In this document: positions 53,766-62,517 of the stretch, in pieces | How positions within the stretch are numbered: position 1 is the first letter of the stretch | Layout: the number at the start of each line of letters is the position of its first letter | Source of the DNA: Verrucomicrobiales bacterium | GTDB lineage: Bacteria > Verrucomicrobiota > Verrucomicrobiia > Verrucomicrobiales > DEV007 | Assembly (NCBI GenBank): GCA_029213265.1 | Contig: JARGNG010000010.1 | Span: 1 to 64,000, forward strand | DNA: 64,000 nt | Reading direction: 5' to 3' | Translations under genes and position numbers: made by a program | The notes under the pieces: model-generated | The model's database searches: none | What the model saw: only the letters and a program-made list of their open reading frames with translations | What the model was told of the DNA's origin: nothing

Positions 53766-54170
53766 ATGAAGTTTTCTGCTAATCGACTTGTCTTTATTCT
53801 TGGAGCCTTCATTCTCGCCCTCATGGCGATTGACGGTCTCGTTCAGTTGAATAAAACTGCCCTCTCTGAATATGGCGTTGGATCAAGCAGCTGGGTCACT
53901 GCAGACAGCGCGATGGCCCTTTTCCTGGTCGGTCTCGTTGCCGGTATGGTGATTGGCATCGGCATTTTCTTTGGTTACCTCGTATGGCGCGAGAAGAAAT
54001 ACGCTGAAGAACCTGATGAAGTCGCAGCCCTTCTCGAAGAGCTCGCCCGCGAAGAAGCGGCGCTGGAGAATCCTCTTTACGTCGAAGAGAATCAGCAAAG
54101 AGAAGAGCACTCCGAGACGACGGATCCGTGGGAGCGCCCCGCCGACTGGTGGAAACAGGAGGAAGACTAG
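53766..54170 (+). CDS. Small two-helix membrane protein
   Basis: This 134-residue protein has helices at about 8-28 (LVFILGAFILALMAIDGLV) and 48-72 (AMALFLVGLVAGMVIGIGIF), then an acidic tail rich in Glu, with WERPADWW near the end. The family is unknown. A hairpin at 54173-54189 (GGTTGTG ... CACAACC) lies 3 nt after its stop, between it and the convergent xerD. Confidence 0.6.
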   Translation: MKFSANRLVFILGAFILALMAIDGLVQLNKTALSEYGVGSSSWVTADSAMALFLVGLVAGMVIGIGIFFGYLVWREKKYAEEPDEVAALLEELAREEAALENPLYVEENQQREEHSETTDPWERPADWWKQEED

Positions 54171-54172
54171 AC

Positions 54173-54189
54173 GGTTGTGATCCACAACC
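54173..54189. terminator. Hairpin between convergent genes
   Basis: GGTTGTG (54173-54179) pairs with CACAACC (54183-54189) around a 3-nt loop, immediately after the small membrane protein gene. It lacks a clear T run but sits where a bidirectional terminator would be expected. Confidence 0.35.
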
Positions 54190-54226
54190 TGAGGTTGCCC
54201 GTTCAACTCTGAACGTTCAACGCCCG

Positions 54227-55120
54227 TTACCCTCTCGGGTGGAATTTTCGATGCACGTCGCGAAGATGTTTTTGGTCCACGTGCGTGTAGATCTGCGTCG
54301 TGGAAATGTCAGCGTGGCCCAGTAATTCCTGAATCACCCGCAGGTCGGCGCCGTTCCCGAGAAGATGGGTGGCGAAGGAGTGCCTCAGCAGGTGCGGATA
54401 CACATTCGAATCAATTCCTGCCAGCTTCGCCCGTTCTTTCACAATCTGCCAAATCCGGGTGGTCGTGAGTTTCTTTCCCCATTTGGAGAGAAAGATCTCA
54501 CTTCCCGTATGACGACTGACGAGTTCAGGCCGCTCACCATTCAGGTAGTTTTCCAACGACTTTCGCGCAGCGCTACCAACGGGAACAATACGGGTTTTGT
54601 TTCCTTTTCCCGTGACCCGGATCGAGCCCTCTTCCAGCAATAGATTCTCAAGCCGGGCATTGGTCAGTTCCGAAACCCGCAATCCGCTGGCATAGAGGAG
54701 CTCAAGAATGGCGCGGTCGCGACGTGAAAGAGGTCGGGAGTCGTCGATCGATTCGAGGAGCTTCCGAACGGTCGGCTCATTCAAAGTTTCAGGGAGATAT
54801 TTTTCCAGCTTGGGCGAATCAATTTGCTCAGCCACATCCTGACTGAGTTTTCCTTTCCCTGCGAGATGCCGAAAGAAAATTTTGATCGCAATCAGCTCGA
54901 CGCGAAGACTGGAGGCAGCAAGGCGGTCATCGAGCTTCCGCGCCGCGAGATAGCCGGTAAGGTGTTCAATCTTGACTCCTTTTGCCTCTTCAATCCCGTG
55001 CTGCTTCTCGAGCCAGTTTGAAAAGGATTCGAGGGACCTTCGAACCGACAACTGGTAGTTATCTGAGAGCCCTTTCTCGACTGCCAGGAAACGAACGAAA
55101 CGGTCGATTTCCTGTTCCAT
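54227..55120 (-). CDS. xerD: Tyrosine recombinase XerD-like
   Basis: The start at 55120 (MEQEIDRFVRFLAVEKGLS) gives a 297-residue recombinase of the usual Xer length. It has Arg in ASGLRVSELTNARL, Lys in GKGNKTR, HLLRHSFATHLL, LLGHADISTTQIYTHV with the nucleophile Tyr, and the C-terminal Arg-His-Phe-His tail (RDVHRKFHPRG). Together with the gene at 42914-43819 it would form the XerCD dimer-resolution pair; XerD is the better label for this copy. Confidence 0.87.
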   Translation of the reverse strand: MEQEIDRFVRFLAVEKGLSDNYQLSVRRSLESFSNWLEKQHGIEEAKGVKIEHLTGYLAARKLDDRLAASSLRVELIAIKIFFRHLAGKGKLSQDVAEQIDSPKLEKYLPETLNEPTVRKLLESIDDSRPLSRRDRAILELLYASGLRVSELTNARLENLLLEEGSIRVTGKGNKTRIVPVGSAARKSLENYLNGERPELVSRHTGSEIFLSKWGKKLTTTRIWQIVKERAKLAGIDSNVYPHLLRHSFATHLLGNGADLRVIQELLGHADISTTQIYTHVDQKHLRDVHRKFHPRG

Positions 55121-55140
55121 ACTTGCGTTTCCCGGAGTTC

Positions 55141-57996
55141 CTAGCGGAACCAACCCTCCGTAACATATTCGGTGATCACGAGATGCTTTACCCCATGATC
55201 AAAGGAGTCCTGCGAGAGAGTCACGATCACAGCGAGCGGCTGCTCACCGAGGCCGACCACTTCGTCGAGCTTCTTCGCAATCTCTGAATCGTTCTTCACA
55301 AAGGCGTAGTCGGAGAATTCGTTGAGGTCACCGTAAGGCGGATTGATCTGATAAACGTAGTAGTCATCCAGATTGGTAAATCCATTCCGGTCTGATCCAT
55401 AATAGTCGGAAACCCGCTCCACAACGAGGCGGAAAGTATGGGGGCTGGCGATGGCCCCTTTTTGAAATTGCACAAAATGGCGATCTTCGAATTCAGAATA
55501 GATCTCCCAATCGATCTTCAGATTTCCATCCTCCACACGAATGATGACAGGGAACCCCTGGTCTTCATCACTGGTGGAAACAAGAAAGACCCAGTAGGGA
55601 CCACCCATCTCGACATCCTCTTCCATCTGAAAGAGTTGCTTCGAAAACCGGTCGTAGGTCCGCATGTTCCACTTCTTGTAGTACTCTTCCATGGCGGGAC
55701 GAAGGCTCTCGCCACCATGAACGTATTTCACACGGGTCTCCCAGTCGGGAGCCCTCAGGAAAGCGTCGAGAAGGTCGTGAGTCTTCCCGAGTGGTCCATC
55801 TTCAGGGCCCGGAGCTGGAAAGCTGGAAGCAGGATTGTAGTTCTGCGAAACCTTGGGGGCAGCGGCATCGCCCGATTTCGGAGCGAGCTGATCAGTAACC
55901 GAATTGAGAGCCGACTCAGCTTCCCGCTGAACCGAGTTCCCGAGATCCTGAAGAGCACTCTCGACAGGATCCGCCGGAGAAGCTCCTCCAATCACGCTCG
56001 GACCCGGGCCAACGCCCGATGAACCGACTTCACCATTCACGATTTGCTGGACGCGCTCGTCGAAAGAAAGAGCACCCGGCTCTCCCACTGCCGGAGCATC
56101 AACAATCGAAGAAGGCCGGGACGGAGGAATCTGCGCCGCTGCTTCGGTGGCGGTGATCGACTGCGGATCCACCTTGGGTCCACTCGAATCCACAATCAGG
56201 ACAGGTTTCTCCATCTCACCGGGCAGTGTTACGGTGCTCCGGGCTCGCTCATTTGCTTCCTCACGGGATTGGGCAATCGGATCGATAACAGCAGGAGCAT
56301 CGTCGATCGAAGGTTCTTCGGGAGAGCCCATTGTGGTCCCCGCGTTTGCCTTCCCACCTGTCTTTCCGGAGGCTGCCTCAGCCGCCGCAGGAGGAGCAGG
56401 TGGCTGTGCGTTTTTCCCGTGATCTACGGAAAGCCCCCCCATGGCCTTGATCAGGACGCCCACGCCGATGATCGCGATAATCGCAGTCGCGCCCAGAATC
56501 GAAAGCATCAGAACGGTCGATTTTTTTGCCTCTTCCGGAGTCTTTTGCCCTCCGCCGAACATTTCATCGAGAACATCCCGCTCGCTCTTGACCGATGCGG
56601 GATCTGTAACTGCTGCCTGACCGTCAACTTCACGGGGGGCGTCTCCGGTTTCGAAAGGAAGGCCTCCCTCGGGCTGCTCTGTCGACACACCGGTCGTCTG
56701 ATTCACCGGAACCTCCGGCCCTGCCGCAGGCTGGCTTTGCTGGGCGAGAAGTGACTCAAACGATCCTTCATCAAGGTGTCCCTGCGCGACACTTTCTTCG
56801 GCGAACGATTCCTGAGCCATGCCCTGCGCAGCGGCCGCCTCCGCAATAAAATTCTCCTGAGGCGGAACCGGCTCCTGAATGGGCGATGCCTCGGCAACAG
56901 GCTGCTCAGGCGCATCCAGAGGTGGAAGTTCCAACGGAACATACTCCTGATCCCACTCATCCGACTGGGGGACGACCGGCTCCTGAACGGGAGCTGGTTC
57001 GTCAATCTGGTCCAGGGGAACCCCTGAAGGCTCAAGAAATTCCGGTTCCCCGCCGATAGATTCTTCAGGCGATTCCACAACCGGCATCTCTGTCGCTGCC
57101 ACTTCAGAAACCGGTGTTTCGGGAGCGTAGGCTCCCTGGGCTTCCTCCGTCGCGGAAGGAACGATGAAATCATCCGGAGCAAAACGCTCGGCTTCCGTTC
57201 CAGGCTGAGGAAGCTGAACTTTCACCGGACCTTCGGGAGCAACCGGATTCCTCGCAAATGAATCGGGGCCCGGCTCTCCCTGCTCTGCCAGGTTGACATC
57301 GAGGCGGGGAAGTTCTCCGGGAGCTTCGACATTTTCATCGCGAACCGGTGGGAGATGAGACGCCTGCGGCTTGATTCGAATCGGCTGGGTGATGGGGACA
57401 GGAGGAGGCGGGGCCAGTTCCGTCTCGACCGGTGCCTCTTCCGCACCCGGCACAGGCGGAGCGACTGCCGGGGCTGGAGGCGCGATAGGTATGGGAGAGG
57501 GAGCGACAGGCGAAACTTGTGCCGATTCCTCGGGATATTCCGGTGCCGGCGGGTCGAAAAGAACGGTTTCCTCAATGATCGGCTCTTCCTGAGTCGGGGC
57601 GGAAACCGGAGTCTCAAGCGGCAGTTCCGGGGCCGCTGGTTCCGGAGCTATGGATTCGGTGCCGGAAGGAGCAGGAACGACCCGCGACGAAGCGACCGCT
57701 CCACTCCCCACCGAAACAGAAATTTTGGAGGCAGAAGTGGCAGCCACAGAAACAGGAACCTGGGGGCTTGTAAGAGCTACGGATGGCTCTCCAGAGGCGC
57801 TTGCCGATTCAGTCGATTGAGAGCGCTGCACTTCCCTGGCTGGACGAACCGGGCCGTCGTCGACGACGTTCTCCAGATCTGTGGGTGCTGTAATCGTGCT
57901 GCCACATTTTGGACATGGTGCCGAAACTCCGGCCAGATGGGTCGGAACCCGCAGCTTGGCGTTGCAGCTCGAACAGGTGAATTTAATTTTTTTCAC
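55141..57996 (-). CDS. 951-residue zinc-ribbon protein with Pro/Glu linker and membrane helix
   Basis: The N-terminus is a zinc ribbon with CxxC pairs (FTCSSCNAKLRVP and APCPKCGSTITAP). A long low-complexity region of about 440 residues rich in Pro, Glu, Ala and Val follows. A membrane helix (about 497-520; LMLSILGATAIIAIIGVGVL), more linker, and a folded C-terminal domain of about 200 residues (about 755-950) come next, with FSKQLFQMEEDVEMGGPYWV and GDLNEFSDYAFVKND. Such zinc-ribbon plus membrane anchor proteins are common in Verrucomicrobiota and are of unknown function. Topology suggests the zinc ribbon is cytoplasmic and the C-terminal domain is outside. Confidence 0.7.
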   Translation of the reverse strand: MKKIKFTCSSCNAKLRVPTHLAGVSAPCPKCGSTITAPTDLENVVDDGPVRPAREVQRSQSTESASASGEPSVALTSPQVPVSVAATSASKISVSVGSGAVASSRVVPAPSGTESIAPEPAAPELPLETPVSAPTQEEPIIEETVLFDPPAPEYPEESAQVSPVAPSPIPIAPPAPAVAPPVPGAEEAPVETELAPPPPVPITQPIRIKPQASHLPPVRDENVEAPGELPRLDVNLAEQGEPGPDSFARNPVAPEGPVKVQLPQPGTEAERFAPDDFIVPSATEEAQGAYAPETPVSEVAATEMPVVESPEESIGGEPEFLEPSGVPLDQIDEPAPVQEPVVPQSDEWDQEYVPLELPPLDAPEQPVAEASPIQEPVPPQENFIAEAAAAQGMAQESFAEESVAQGHLDEGSFESLLAQQSQPAAGPEVPVNQTTGVSTEQPEGGLPFETGDAPREVDGQAAVTDPASVKSERDVLDEMFGGGQKTPEEAKKSTVLMLSILGATAIIAIIGVGVLIKAMGGLSVDHGKNAQPPAPPAAAEAASGKTGGKANAGTTMGSPEEPSIDDAPAVIDPIAQSREEANERARSTVTLPGEMEKPVLIVDSSGPKVDPQSITATEAAAQIPPSRPSSIVDAPAVGEPGALSFDERVQQIVNGEVGSSGVGPGPSVIGGASPADPVESALQDLGNSVQREAESALNSVTDQLAPKSGDAAAPKVSQNYNPASSFPAPGPEDGPLGKTHDLLDAFLRAPDWETRVKYVHGGESLRPAMEEYYKKWNMRTYDRFSKQLFQMEEDVEMGGPYWVFLVSTSDEDQGFPVIIRVEDGNLKIDWEIYSEFEDRHFVQFQKGAIASPHTFRLVVERVSDYYGSDRNGFTNLDDYYVYQINPPYGDLNEFSDYAFVKNDSEIAKKLDEVVGLGEQPLAVIVTLSQDSFDHGVKHLVITEYVTEGWFR

Positions 57997-58267
57997 TTTG
58001 ATTCGCCTTGTTAAGTTTCACGGTTTCTTCCAGCGGCTTTTCTACAGGCAATGCCTACCAAAGAGACGGCTAGAGAGGAAGGGTGATTAGATAGAATTGG
58101 GGGAGTTTGGAGGATTCGCCCGTGCCAAACCGTCAAAATCTTATCATTGAAACTCACAAACGCAAATTTTTGTTAAGTTATTTTAAAAATAAGGGGAAGT
58201 TAGCTCTCAATATTGCGAAAGCAGCGCGGCAATCCTCCTGAAATTATAAAAACTTCTGCTTTTCAAA

Positions 58268-59614
58268 TCACCTCTCTATAGAACAGGGCACAAGAATGGC
58301 GTCGCTCATTCCATGAAGCACTTTTTTGTCTGATGGACAAATCGTGGCGAGCACCCCTCCGAGAGAGACACTACTGCCAGTTGCGCTAACGAAATAGTAG
58401 GGGCAGAGACGCACCCGACCTTCCATGATCTCCATCTCCCCCGTTTCCGGATTGAACCAGGGATGGGAAACCAGCTTCCCGCTGTGGAAACGCTGCAATA
58501 CGTATGGGGTCGACGAATACCCCTCGATCGCTTCATCAACAGCAGCGCCCCAATCTTCCTGGGATACATCCTGTCCAATCGTAACACTCTTGCTTCCCCA
58601 TGCGCGCTCATTAAATCCGCTCAGTTTCAGCACGAGATCACGCTCGGTCTGGGAAAACTGCTTCATCTCGGAAAAATGCTGGATTCCGAGCTCCGGTATG
58701 ACGGCGTGGTGCGGCACCTCCGCCGGATCAACCACCCAGCTCATCGGAAAGAGTTCCTGCAGTCGCCGCCAGTTTCCATCCCTCAGTTCCCGCCTCCAGA
58801 CTTCCTTAAGCGGATGAGACCAAAAAAGGGCTGACCAGAGTTTTTCCTCCATCCATGGCTTAAACGGGCTGGCAATGTCGATCTCCCCTGCCGCGACCGC
58901 TTTTCCCACCGCTTCAGCTCCCGGTAGATTGGGAAGATCGAAGAGTTCAAAGAAACGATACACATCCCGACCATTAGGTTGGTACGATTCCGCATCAAAG
59001 ACTCCCCAATCACCATCCAGCTTTCCGGAAAGCCATTCCATTTCGGGTCGATAGTCAGCCGATTCCTCGGACACTAGAATGTCGGCGCCTGCCTCCGAAA
59101 AAACCGAAGCAAATCCGTCCAACATTCCGTGATCGCCTCCGACAAGTGCCGCATGCGGGTTTTCCCGCGAGTAGATTTCCTCCAACCACGCAGTCAGTCC
59201 AATTCCCCCGGGAACCGAATCCAGTTCTGTGGCGGTAAATCCGGATTCCGTCAGAATAAGATCCGGTCGAATGACACGCGGAGTCTTTTCGACAACGGGA
59301 GTTGCCAATCCGAGTTCCAGGAGTGACTCGGGTTTCCCCTGATCCAGGTATTCCGAGATCCAACCGGGAAGAGACCCGTTCCTGCTCCGGCGATAAATCA
59401 TATCGCAGGCCTTTTGGAAGCGGAGCAGGAGAGGCCCCAGCTTCTCCAGCGCCTTTACTTCCTTTTTTGAGAGAGCAAAGGGTTCCGGAGAAATCCTCCA
59501 CGCTTTCTCTGCAAAGAGTCCACCTTGGGGCAGCGCCGCATGGATTCGGCGGGCCGTTTCAATATTTTTGTTTGCGGAAGGGAGATGCATGGCTCCGGTC
59601 GAAATCACATTCAT
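58268..59614 (-). CDS. Uncharacterised 448-residue protein coupled to ruvA
   Basis: I do not recognise this protein with confidence. It has no signal peptide. LILTESGFTATELDSVPGGIGLTAW and TPYVLQRFHSGKLVSHPWF loosely recall ATP-grasp-type ligases such as glutathionylspermidine synthase-like or circularly permuted ATP-grasp proteins, but the core nucleotide residues were not verified. The ATG overlaps the ruvA stop (ATGA), so the two are translationally coupled. Confidence 0.6.
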   Translation of the reverse strand: MNVISTGAMHLPSANKNIETARRIHAALPQGGLFAEKAWRISPEPFALSKKEVKALEKLGPLLLRFQKACDMIYRRSRNGSLPGWISEYLDQGKPESLLELGLATPVVEKTPRVIRPDLILTESGFTATELDSVPGGIGLTAWLEEIYSRENPHAALVGGDHGMLDGFASVFSEAGADILVSEESADYRPEMEWLSGKLDGDWGVFDAESYQPNGRDVYRFFELFDLPNLPGAEAVGKAVAAGEIDIASPFKPWMEEKLWSALFWSHPLKEVWRRELRDGNWRRLQELFPMSWVVDPAEVPHHAVIPELGIQHFSEMKQFSQTERDLVLKLSGFNERAWGSKSVTIGQDVSQEDWGAAVDEAIEGYSSTPYVLQRFHSGKLVSHPWFNPETGEMEIMEGRVRLCPYYFVSATGSSVSLGGVLATICPSDKKVLHGMSDAILVPCSIER

Positions 59615-60210
59615 CCTTGTAACAGACGCAACGCAGCCCGCAACATTTCATCGGGCTGGGTTAAATCTGCCGGGAGCTTATCGACCGCCTTTTGTGCTTC
59701 GGCCTGCTTGTAGCCAAGCGAAATCAGGGCGAGCAGCGCGTCATTTTTGGCTGCTTTTTCCGGAGAAAGGTTCGCGGAATCCGATTGCGCCTGCCACGCT
59801 TCCTTCACGCCGACCTTGTCACCGAGTTCCAAAACGATTCGTTCCGCCGTCTTTTTCCCCAGTCCTTTGATTTTTGAGATTGTCGTGATATCGCCGGAAA
59901 CCACCGCCTGCTTAAAATCGTCGGTCGCCATTCCACTGAGAACGGACATAGCAACTTTCGGTCCGACACCGGTCACACGATTGATCAGAAGCCGGAATAG
60001 ATCGCGATCGGATTCTGTCGCGAAACCGTAGAGAGTCTGCTCCTGTTCGCGAATGTGGTGGTGGGTCAGGACTTTGGTTTGCCCACCCATTTTTCCGAAG
60101 CCATCTTCGCCAAGCATCGGAGTGATAACTTCATAGCCTACTCCTCCAGCATTGATAACAATCCGTCCGGGCCAGCTTTCTTCGAGGGTTCCTTGTAAAA
60201 ACGTAATCAT
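59611..60210 (-). CDS. ruvA: Holliday junction DNA-binding subunit RuvA
   Basis: RuvA binds four-way DNA junctions and loads RuvB. The 199-residue protein has the OB-fold start MITFLQGTLEE, the GFATESDRDLFRLLINRVTGVGPKVAMSV helix-hairpin-helix pair, IKGLGKKTAERIV and a C-terminal domain for RuvB contact (LISLGYKQAEAQKAVDKL). ruvB and ruvC are not adjacent; the next gene overlaps by 4 nt and is unknown. Confidence 0.95.
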   Translation of the reverse strand: MITFLQGTLEESWPGRIVINAGGVGYEVITPMLGEDGFGKMGGQTKVLTHHHIREQEQTLYGFATESDRDLFRLLINRVTGVGPKVAMSVLSGMATDDFKQAVVSGDITTISKIKGLGKKTAERIVLELGDKVGVKEAWQAQSDSANLSPEKAAKNDALLALISLGYKQAEAQKAVDKLPADLTQPDEMLRAALRLLQG

Positions 60211-60245
60211 CGGTCTTTATTTCCACCCAACCCCTTCCCCGCCGT

Positions 60246-60893
60246 ATGGCAAACGGATTTCCCAACCTCCCTCTCTCTTTCCTCTGGTATTTCACACCGG
60301 TTCTTCTCATTTGTTTTGCGATTCCCTGCCCCGGCGAGGAGGAAAAAGCACGGAAGATCGGCTACCTTTTCGAAGGTTCCTTCGAATCGCCGGAGATTTT
60401 TCAACTACCGGAAGGAGCGAAAATTACGATTCTCGTGCCCTACTACGAATGGGACTATGGAGTCCGCGCATTTACCAAGGAAGCGTGGGACGAGCGATCC
60501 ATGACGCAGGAAAGGTTTGCGAAAGCGGCCGCTACAGTCGCCGATCAGCTTGCTGAATCCGTAAAACTCGATGTCGTCCGCGACAAAAACGAAGTCGTCG
60601 AATACATCCTCATCGAAGATAAAAGCCCGTTTGTTACCAGCATTCTCACCTCGGACAAACTTCTCCCACGGGTCAAAGATCTCCTCGGTGACAAAATCCT
60701 GGTAGTCATGATCGATAGAAACCTGCTGTTCCTGTTCCCCTCGGTCGGAGGCAATTTGAAACGATACGGGCCCTCACTGGTGGCGGATTTCAATGCCGCG
60801 AAGCTGCCGATCAGCCTGGAAGTCTTCGTCCTGGACGAAGAGGGATTCCGCGCGATCGGCGTGTTGAACCGCGAACAGGGGCTGATCGAATAG
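60246..60893 (+). CDS. Uncharacterised secreted protein
   Basis: This 215-residue protein has a hydrophobic N-terminal signal (LSFLWYFTPVLLICFAIPC, possibly lipoprotein-like with the Cys before PGEEE). The mature part is alpha/beta in pattern (IGYLFEGSFESPEIFQLPEG, LLPRVKDLLGDKILVVMIDR). No family is recognised. It diverges by 35 nt from ruvA and converges with the sulfatase gene. Confidence 0.6.
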   Translation: MANGFPNLPLSFLWYFTPVLLICFAIPCPGEEEKARKIGYLFEGSFESPEIFQLPEGAKITILVPYYEWDYGVRAFTKEAWDERSMTQERFAKAAATVADQLAESVKLDVVRDKNEVVEYILIEDKSPFVTSILTSDKLLPRVKDLLGDKILVVMIDRNLLFLFPSVGGNLKRYGPSLVADFNAAKLPISLEVFVLDEEGFRAIGVLNREQGLIE

Positions 60894-60909
60894 ATTCCCG
60901 GAAAGGAGA

Positions 60910-62271
60910 TTACTCCCAGCTTTCGAGCACTTTTCTCTCCGTAACCGGCCACCACTTGCGAATTTCCTTCGCCAGTTCGCTTACCACTTCAGGATTTTCG
61001 GAGGCGAGATTTTTGTTTTCGTGCGGATCCTCAAGAAGGTTGTAAAGCTGAGGGCGCTTCTCTGTTCTCGGATGAGACGACTTGTAGCGATTGACCTCGC
61101 CGTCATAGGTGAGCAGCAATTTCCACTTGTCCTTTACAATCCATCGATAGAGCAAGGAGGCCTGTGGGTTTTCGACGTCAGCCACATCATGGGCAAAGCC
61201 CTCTCCCAGAACCTCCTGACGCGGAGTTGCCTCGCCGCTCCTTAAAATGGGAAGCAAGTCGAGACCGGGAAGGCTTTCCGGCACTTCGACTCCCGCGGCA
61301 CTCAACATCGACGGGACGATGTCGATACTGGAGGCGAGTTGATTTCCACGATCACCGGGCTCGATCACGCCAGGCCAGGAATACATGATCGGCTGTCGTG
61401 TTCCACCTTCGTTCGCAGACTGCTTGGAACGGGGCGCATACTTTCCATTGTCGACACTCTGGATCCATCCGTTGTCGCAGACATACACGAACATGGTGTT
61501 TTCGGTGAGACCCTTGTCGTCGATGTAGTCTATGAGCTGTCCACAAGTCTGGTCAAACCACTCACACATCGCGTAGTAGCGGGCAACGAAATCGGAATCG
61601 ACCTTGGCTTTGTATTTGTCGAAAAGAGCCTGCGGCGGGTTGTGCGGGGTGTGGGGAAGAAAAGGAGCATACCAGACATAGAACGGTTTTTCCTCCTCAA
61701 CAGAATGGTCGATAAAATCAAAGACGGGCTTCATTCCCTCGCGTCCGATTTTCAGTCCATCATCGCCATGACGCCCACCCGGCTTGGGAAAGCCACGAGT
61801 CATGCCATGAGTAAAACCGCCCCGCTGGAAACTGCCTTCCCACCATTTTCCCGACTGATGAGTCAGATATCCGTCAGCACTGAGCAATCGGGCAATCGTG
61901 GGAACCCGATCGACATTGGCAATCAAGGTTTCCCGAAGATCGTCGTATTTCGGACCTCCCTTTTTCCCATCCGTGAGAACTGGAGAAGGATCGTTTCCGG
62001 TGACCATGTGCTGATGGGTATAAAGACCGGTCGCCAGAGTCATCAAGGAAGGGCGGCATAGGGCTGTCGGAACGTAGCCTCTTCTGAATAGCGCCGACCT
62101 GTCGGCCAGCTTATCGAGATGGGGTGTCTCAATCTGCTCATGTCCCATAAAGCTGTAATCTGTCCAGGACTGATCGTCCGATAGAATCAGCACGATATTC
62201 GGTCTCTTCTCCGCAGCGGAAAGGAGTCCAGTCGCCGCAGCGAACACGATAAAGAAAAATTTGCACTTCAT
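60910..62271 (-). CDS. Secreted sulfatase with CRPSL active-site motif
   Basis: This 453-residue sulfatase has a signal peptide ending near LLSAA. Metal Asp residues lie in IVLILSDDQS; the formylglycine Cys72 is in CRPSLMTLATG, where the usual Arg at position five of CxPSR is Leu. That variant is seen in some sulfatase groups of PVC bacteria. Late features are FVYVCDNGW and a C-terminal subdomain with LYNLLEDPHENKNLA. Its substrate is unknown, probably a sulfated glycan. Confidence 0.92.
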   Translation of the reverse strand: MKCKFFFIVFAAATGLLSAAEKRPNIVLILSDDQSWTDYSFMGHEQIETPHLDKLADRSALFRRGYVPTALCRPSLMTLATGLYTHQHMVTGNDPSPVLTDGKKGGPKYDDLRETLIANVDRVPTIARLLSADGYLTHQSGKWWEGSFQRGGFTHGMTRGFPKPGGRHGDDGLKIGREGMKPVFDFIDHSVEEEKPFYVWYAPFLPHTPHNPPQALFDKYKAKVDSDFVARYYAMCEWFDQTCGQLIDYIDDKGLTENTMFVYVCDNGWIQSVDNGKYAPRSKQSANEGGTRQPIMYSWPGVIEPGDRGNQLASSIDIVPSMLSAAGVEVPESLPGLDLLPILRSGEATPRQEVLGEGFAHDVADVENPQASLLYRWIVKDKWKLLLTYDGEVNRYKSSHPRTEKRPQLYNLLEDPHENKNLASENPEVVSELAKEIRKWWPVTERKVLESWE

Positions 62272-62517
62272 TGGGAAACGAACACCGCTGTGGTTTCCCC
62301 GTCAATCGTCACCGTCCAAACCCGCAATCCGTAATGACGGCGAAATATGTCTCTCCGTGAAGCCACTGTTACCATGATGGCAAAATTGGAGGCAAAAAGT
62401 CAGAATTCACTTTGATGCATCTGCCTGATAGACAATCCCTTTCCAAAAAAAAGCCATATCCGCTTCGTCTGCCAAAATAGTTTGTTTAAGTATAGTTTTT
62501 ATGATAATTTTATAAAA

